Source: Oegoconia quadripuncta (Eukaryota; Arthropoda; Insecta; Lepidoptera; Autostichidae). From it: a stretch of DNA of 64,000 bases. Shown in pieces: positions 61,561 through 64,000 of this stretch; positions within the stretch are counted from its first letter, which is position 1; each line of letters opens with the position of its first letter. The notes under the pieces were generated by a model. It saw only the letters and a program-made list of their open reading frames with translations, was not told the DNA's origin and searched no databases. The position numbers and the translations under genes are program-made. Where the stretch lies: NCBI GenBank assembly GCA_949316235.1, contig OX438760.1, positions 498,501 to 562,500 of the forward strand, written 5' to 3'.

Positions 61561-61715
61561 TCACATATGTACACATTAATGAGGTCCGGAGAAGTTATCC
61601 CCCCATGACGAAACACAACACACATTCACAAGGTTCGTTTGATTCCCGTACCCATATACCGAGAGATCCACAATTATGTGGAATTGGATTATTTTGAAAA
61701 CTTTGAACTTGAATT

Positions 61716-61930
61716 GACGACCGGTTGGTGTAGTGGATAGTGACCCTGTCAGCGAAACCAACGGTTGCGGGTTCGAATCCCGCGAGGGGTAAATGTTTGT
61801 GTGATGAATACGAACATTTATTCCCGAGTCATGGATGTTTATATAAATATTTATGTATGTTTATCCGTTATCTAGTATCCATAGCACAAGCTATGCTTAG
61901 TTTGGGACTAGATGATTGGTGTAAGTGTCC
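61716..61930 (+). mobile_element. SINE-A copy, near consensus, fused to LINE-a
   Basis: GACGACCGGTTGGTGTAGTG, box B GGTTCGAATCCCGCGAGGGG, complete to TTGGTGTAAGTGTCC, with the usual A/T tail replaced by LINE-a coding sequence. Confidence 0.9.
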
Positions 61931-62310
61931 CAATTCTCTATCGCATATTTCATGGGGAGTGTTCTGAAGAACTGTTCGAGCTAATACCTGCTGCTCAATT
62001 TAACCGATACACTTCTCGCCGAAAATTAAATTTCCATCCACATCACCCGGAAGAGTGGAAGTCTACCACTGTACGTTTCTCAAGAAACTTCTTACCACGT
62101 ACGACCACCCTGTGGAACGGACTTCCGGCAGCGGTATTCCCGAACGAGTACGACATTGGAACCTTCAAGAAACGATCCTACACCTTCCTCAAAGGCCGGC
62201 AACGCATCTGTGACCCTTTTGGTGTTGCGGGTGTCCATGGGCGGCGGTGATTGCTTTCCATCAGGTGACCCGCATGCTCGTTTGCCGCCCTCTCATATAT
62301 AAAAAAAAAT
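61931..62310 (+). pseudogene. LINE-a fragment, open in the retained part
   Basis: One frame from 61936: [20 protein letters not shown], then [60 protein letters not shown] and the ending [13 protein letters not shown] at 62250. The longest undisrupted LINE-a tail here. The start is set by the SINE-A junction and no ATG belongs to the element. A 3' UTR and A-rich tail follow. Lacks polymerase motifs. Confidence 0.85.
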
Positions 62311-62725
62311 ATATTTATTTATTTATATTTAATTTAATTTTAAAATGTTTATGGATTTTCGTGAGGACTAAATCCTCTAAATATACTCTTAGCGCCTTCT
62401 AATAGGTACTCGTTTAAATCTCTTAATGTTCTAAAATAAAACCAACGCCATTCAGAAACTTCGTCCGCTCTGAAACAATTCCCTGGAGCCCGCGCCAGCG
62501 TCACTAAGCTCAACACAAACCTTACAGTAATACGACTTTCGCGTTCACTTGTTCCTTTAAGTTTTATTTCTGAAAATCCATGTGTAAAATGAAGACTCTG
62601 TCTGTATTAATAAAAAAAATCTGTATTTATCATCAAATTTGTTTTATAATAGTACATTACGATATAAGTGCGTTATAATGGCTACAACACTCGAGGCGTA
62701 ATAGAGCCGAGTGTTTTTAATCAAT
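62311..62725. other. no recognised gene
   Basis: AT-rich; no frame or repeat recognised. Confidence 0.4.
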
Positions 62726-62830
62726 GTTTTTTTTTTTTATGGTTAACTGGATACGCTTTTGACCACAATCTCACGTGATGGGAAGTGACGATGTGGCCGA
62801 AGATGAAGCACGCCATCTCAGTAGACGTAT
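62726..62830 (-). mobile_element. LINE-b 3' end, reverse
   Basis: T-run, ATGGTTAACTGGATACGCTT, ATCTCACGTGATGGGAAGTG, GAAGATGAAGCACGCCATCT. Confidence 0.7.
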
Positions 62831-62914
62831 ATACGTATATCTTACGACGTTTTTCAGATATGTTTTTGATGAATTCTATATTCATCACTCTCTTGGTAAC
62901 ATGTTGATGGTTGA

Positions 62915-63060
62915 GGAAGGCCACTGAAAAGATGGATGGATTGTGTGAGGGGTGATATGAACGAAAAGGGCGTGAATAATGAGGATGAGGCTGATAGGAA
63001 GAGATTGGAAGAAAAGACGTACTGCGCCGACCTCAAATAAATTGGGACCAGGGCAAGAAG
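62915..63060 (+). pseudogene. RTE-like LINE tail
   Basis: 41 codons and a stop at 63038-63040: GRPLKRWMDCVRGDMNEKGV then NNEDEADRKRLEEKTYCADLK. GRP.KRW.DCV..DM...GV.......DR......TYCADPK is a common ending of insect RTE-like LINE proteins (known pattern). The 3' end is GATGATG-like. No start codon, as it is 5'-truncated. Confidence 0.75.
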
Positions 63061-63139
63061 ATGATGAAATGCGAAGAATAAATAGACAATAATATTCATA
63101 AAAATGTTAATCAATTTCAAATGTATTTCTTTTTTAAGC

Positions 63140-63296
63140 CGCGGCTGCACCTGCGTGGTATCAGCCCATCATCCCGCGGAATTTATTTGAAATTTCTGGA
63201 TAAAGGTGGATACTAACTGCCCGTCCGTTCAGGCGTTACAGCGTGATTGAGGAATAAACGTCTAAACTTTCACATTTATATTATTAGGACTAATGG
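63140..63296 (-). repeat. Helitron-like repeat remnant
   Basis: CATCATCCCGCGGAATTTAT and the right edge CTTTCACATTTATATTATTA resemble the 5' part of the 34680 and 13222 repeats. Tentative. Confidence 0.35.
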
Positions 63297-63350
63297 GAAG
63301 TGGGATTATTACGAATTATTTATAGAGGTGACATAGAGTTGTGTTAAATT

Positions 63351-63594
63351 AGCGTCGGTGGATCAACGTTTAAGACACGGTCTCCCAATTTGGGAGGTTT
63401 CGATACCAATATTGGATATAATTACTTTGGTGCATTTATCCGACTGCTCTTAAACGGTGAAGGAAAACATCGTGAGGAAACCTGCATGCGAAATTAAAAT
63501 TCTAACCCACATTGGGCTAGCGTGGTGGACTATGGCCCATACTCCCTCATATACGAGGGAAGGCCTATATCCCTGTGTTTACGGGCTGATGATA
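63351..63594 (+). mobile_element. SINE-D copy
   Basis: AGCGTCGGTGGATCAACGTT, TCTCCCAATTTGGGAGGT, GGTGAAGGAAAACATCGTGA, ACTCCCTCATATACGAGGGA, GGGCTGATGAT. A degraded box B and a missing GCAGTGGGA segment mark it as old. Confidence 0.85.
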
Positions 63595-64000
63595 TGAAAC
63601 AATAAATACGAATTATTCATATAGAGGTAGAGATTATTTTATTTAATATGTATAATTTAATACAAACATTATAGCGCATTTATACGAGCAAAGCAGCACA
63701 TCGACCCAAGTGTAACACACCGGGCACTGTGCAGAATGTATCGCCGTTGATATTGGAAACGATACGACTTGTTTTAGTATTTCCCAACGCTTTTATAGAA
63801 CCGCTTTGTTTGTCGGAAAATCGCTTCAATTGAAATAGCACACGAGCTGGAATTTAGCTACGGTTGAGCTTAGAATGCGGTGGATTTCTAAGAAAAATGT
63901 AAGTAGAATGGAAATGGCTTCTGAACTACCAAGCTTTGTGTGGTTTTTAACGACTTTGTCGAACAAGCGGAAAGTTTTTCGGATGGTATGTAGTTATAAG
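63595..64000. other. no recognised gene
   Basis: Unique-looking sequence with no frame or repeat recognised. Confidence 0.4.

Noticed and set aside
61716..61790. tRNA gene at SINE heads (A and B boxes clearly present, also at 13600, 24224, 45290, 57433 and others)
   Set aside because: Heads recur many times with family-specific bodies attached and no complete cloverleaf; they are tRNA-derived SINEs.

Overview
The window looks like intergenic nuclear DNA from a moth or butterfly (Lepidoptera). That placement rests on the style of the AT-rich sequence and on the repeat content: tRNA-headed SINEs with A/T-rich tails, a 5S-rRNA-derived SINE, 3' ends of several non-LTR retrotransposon (LINE) families, short inverted-repeat transposons and Helitron-like ends. 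I recognise no intact host protein gene, no true tRNA or rRNA gene and no bacterial or viral gene set. Reading frames with recognisable content are broken reverse transcriptase tails or, in one case, the last part of a Tc1/mariner transposase. One GC-rich block near 22.6-22.85 kb could hold a host exon, with low confidence.

Labels used here are mine. SINE-A: tRNA-headed, about 220 bp. SINE-C: about 265 bp, a sister of SINE-A. SINE-B: tRNA-headed, about 330 bp, the commonest. SINE-D: about 310 bp, (GAT)n end. SINE-5S: about 280 bp with a 5S-like core. LINE-a: protein tail ending in [17 protein letters not shown]-b: tail with VFPESYNLGIFK. LINE-c: tail with RFFNKVP or IYNKIP. LINE-d: tail with AVRLWNSLL. 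LINE-e: 3' ends only. RTE-like: tails with SLYGCETW, RWRDEL or GRPLKRWMDCV type motifs. Repeats F, H, J, K, M and N are unclassified families seen two or more times.

Layout. 0.6-1.3 kb: LINE-a joined to SINE-A. 1.8-2.2 kb: mariner-like inverted-repeat element, with a second partial copy at 59.8-60.1 kb. 2.7-3.6 kb: RTE and LINE-c pieces. 4.4-5.9 kb: LINE-e, SINE-D, LINE-b, SINE-5S. 6.1-7.5 kb: a LINE-c carrying both a SINE-A and a 578-bp element with TTA target duplications. 7.8-8.3 kb: head-to-head SINE-B. 8.6-9.4 kb: three-unit tandem repeat. 9.94-10.30 kb: inverted-repeat element with TAA duplications. 10.4-18.8 kb: SINE-B, -C and -A, repeat K, and a near-palindromic TTAA-flanked element. 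18.86-19.54 kb: possible inverted-repeat element. 20-26 kb: scattered SINEs. 26.7-27.1 kb: degenerate satellite. 27.3-28.2 kb: Tc1/mariner element with 268-bp inverted repeats. 29.6-31.1 kb: SINE-B and an inverted LINE-a pair. 32.7-35.6 kb: repeat H interrupted by LINE tails, then LINE-d and SINE-5S. 36.6-40.2 kb: LINE-c and two reverse transcriptase pseudogenes on the minus strand. 41-43.3 kb: LINE-a, SINE-B, a GAGTT pentamer array, and SINE-C nested in SINE-A. 44-51 kb: mixed SINE and LINE ends. 51.5-53.4 kb: RTE insertion, repeat H, and a reverse transcriptase tail with a long CA tract. 54-57.7 kb: LINE-c, SINE-C, SINE-D, SINE-A. 57.7-58.5 kb: 38-bp minisatellite. 58.8-61.3 kb: SINE-B, RTE tail, and a three-level nest (solo LTR in SINE-B in repeat J). 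61.7-62.3 kb: SINE-A fused to LINE-a. 62.7-63.6 kb: LINE-b, an RTE tail and SINE-D.

The genes do not form a pathway. The window reads as a layered record of transposon insertion. The best-supported observations are nested insertions whose target duplications can be read directly, and several non-autonomous inverted-repeat elements.
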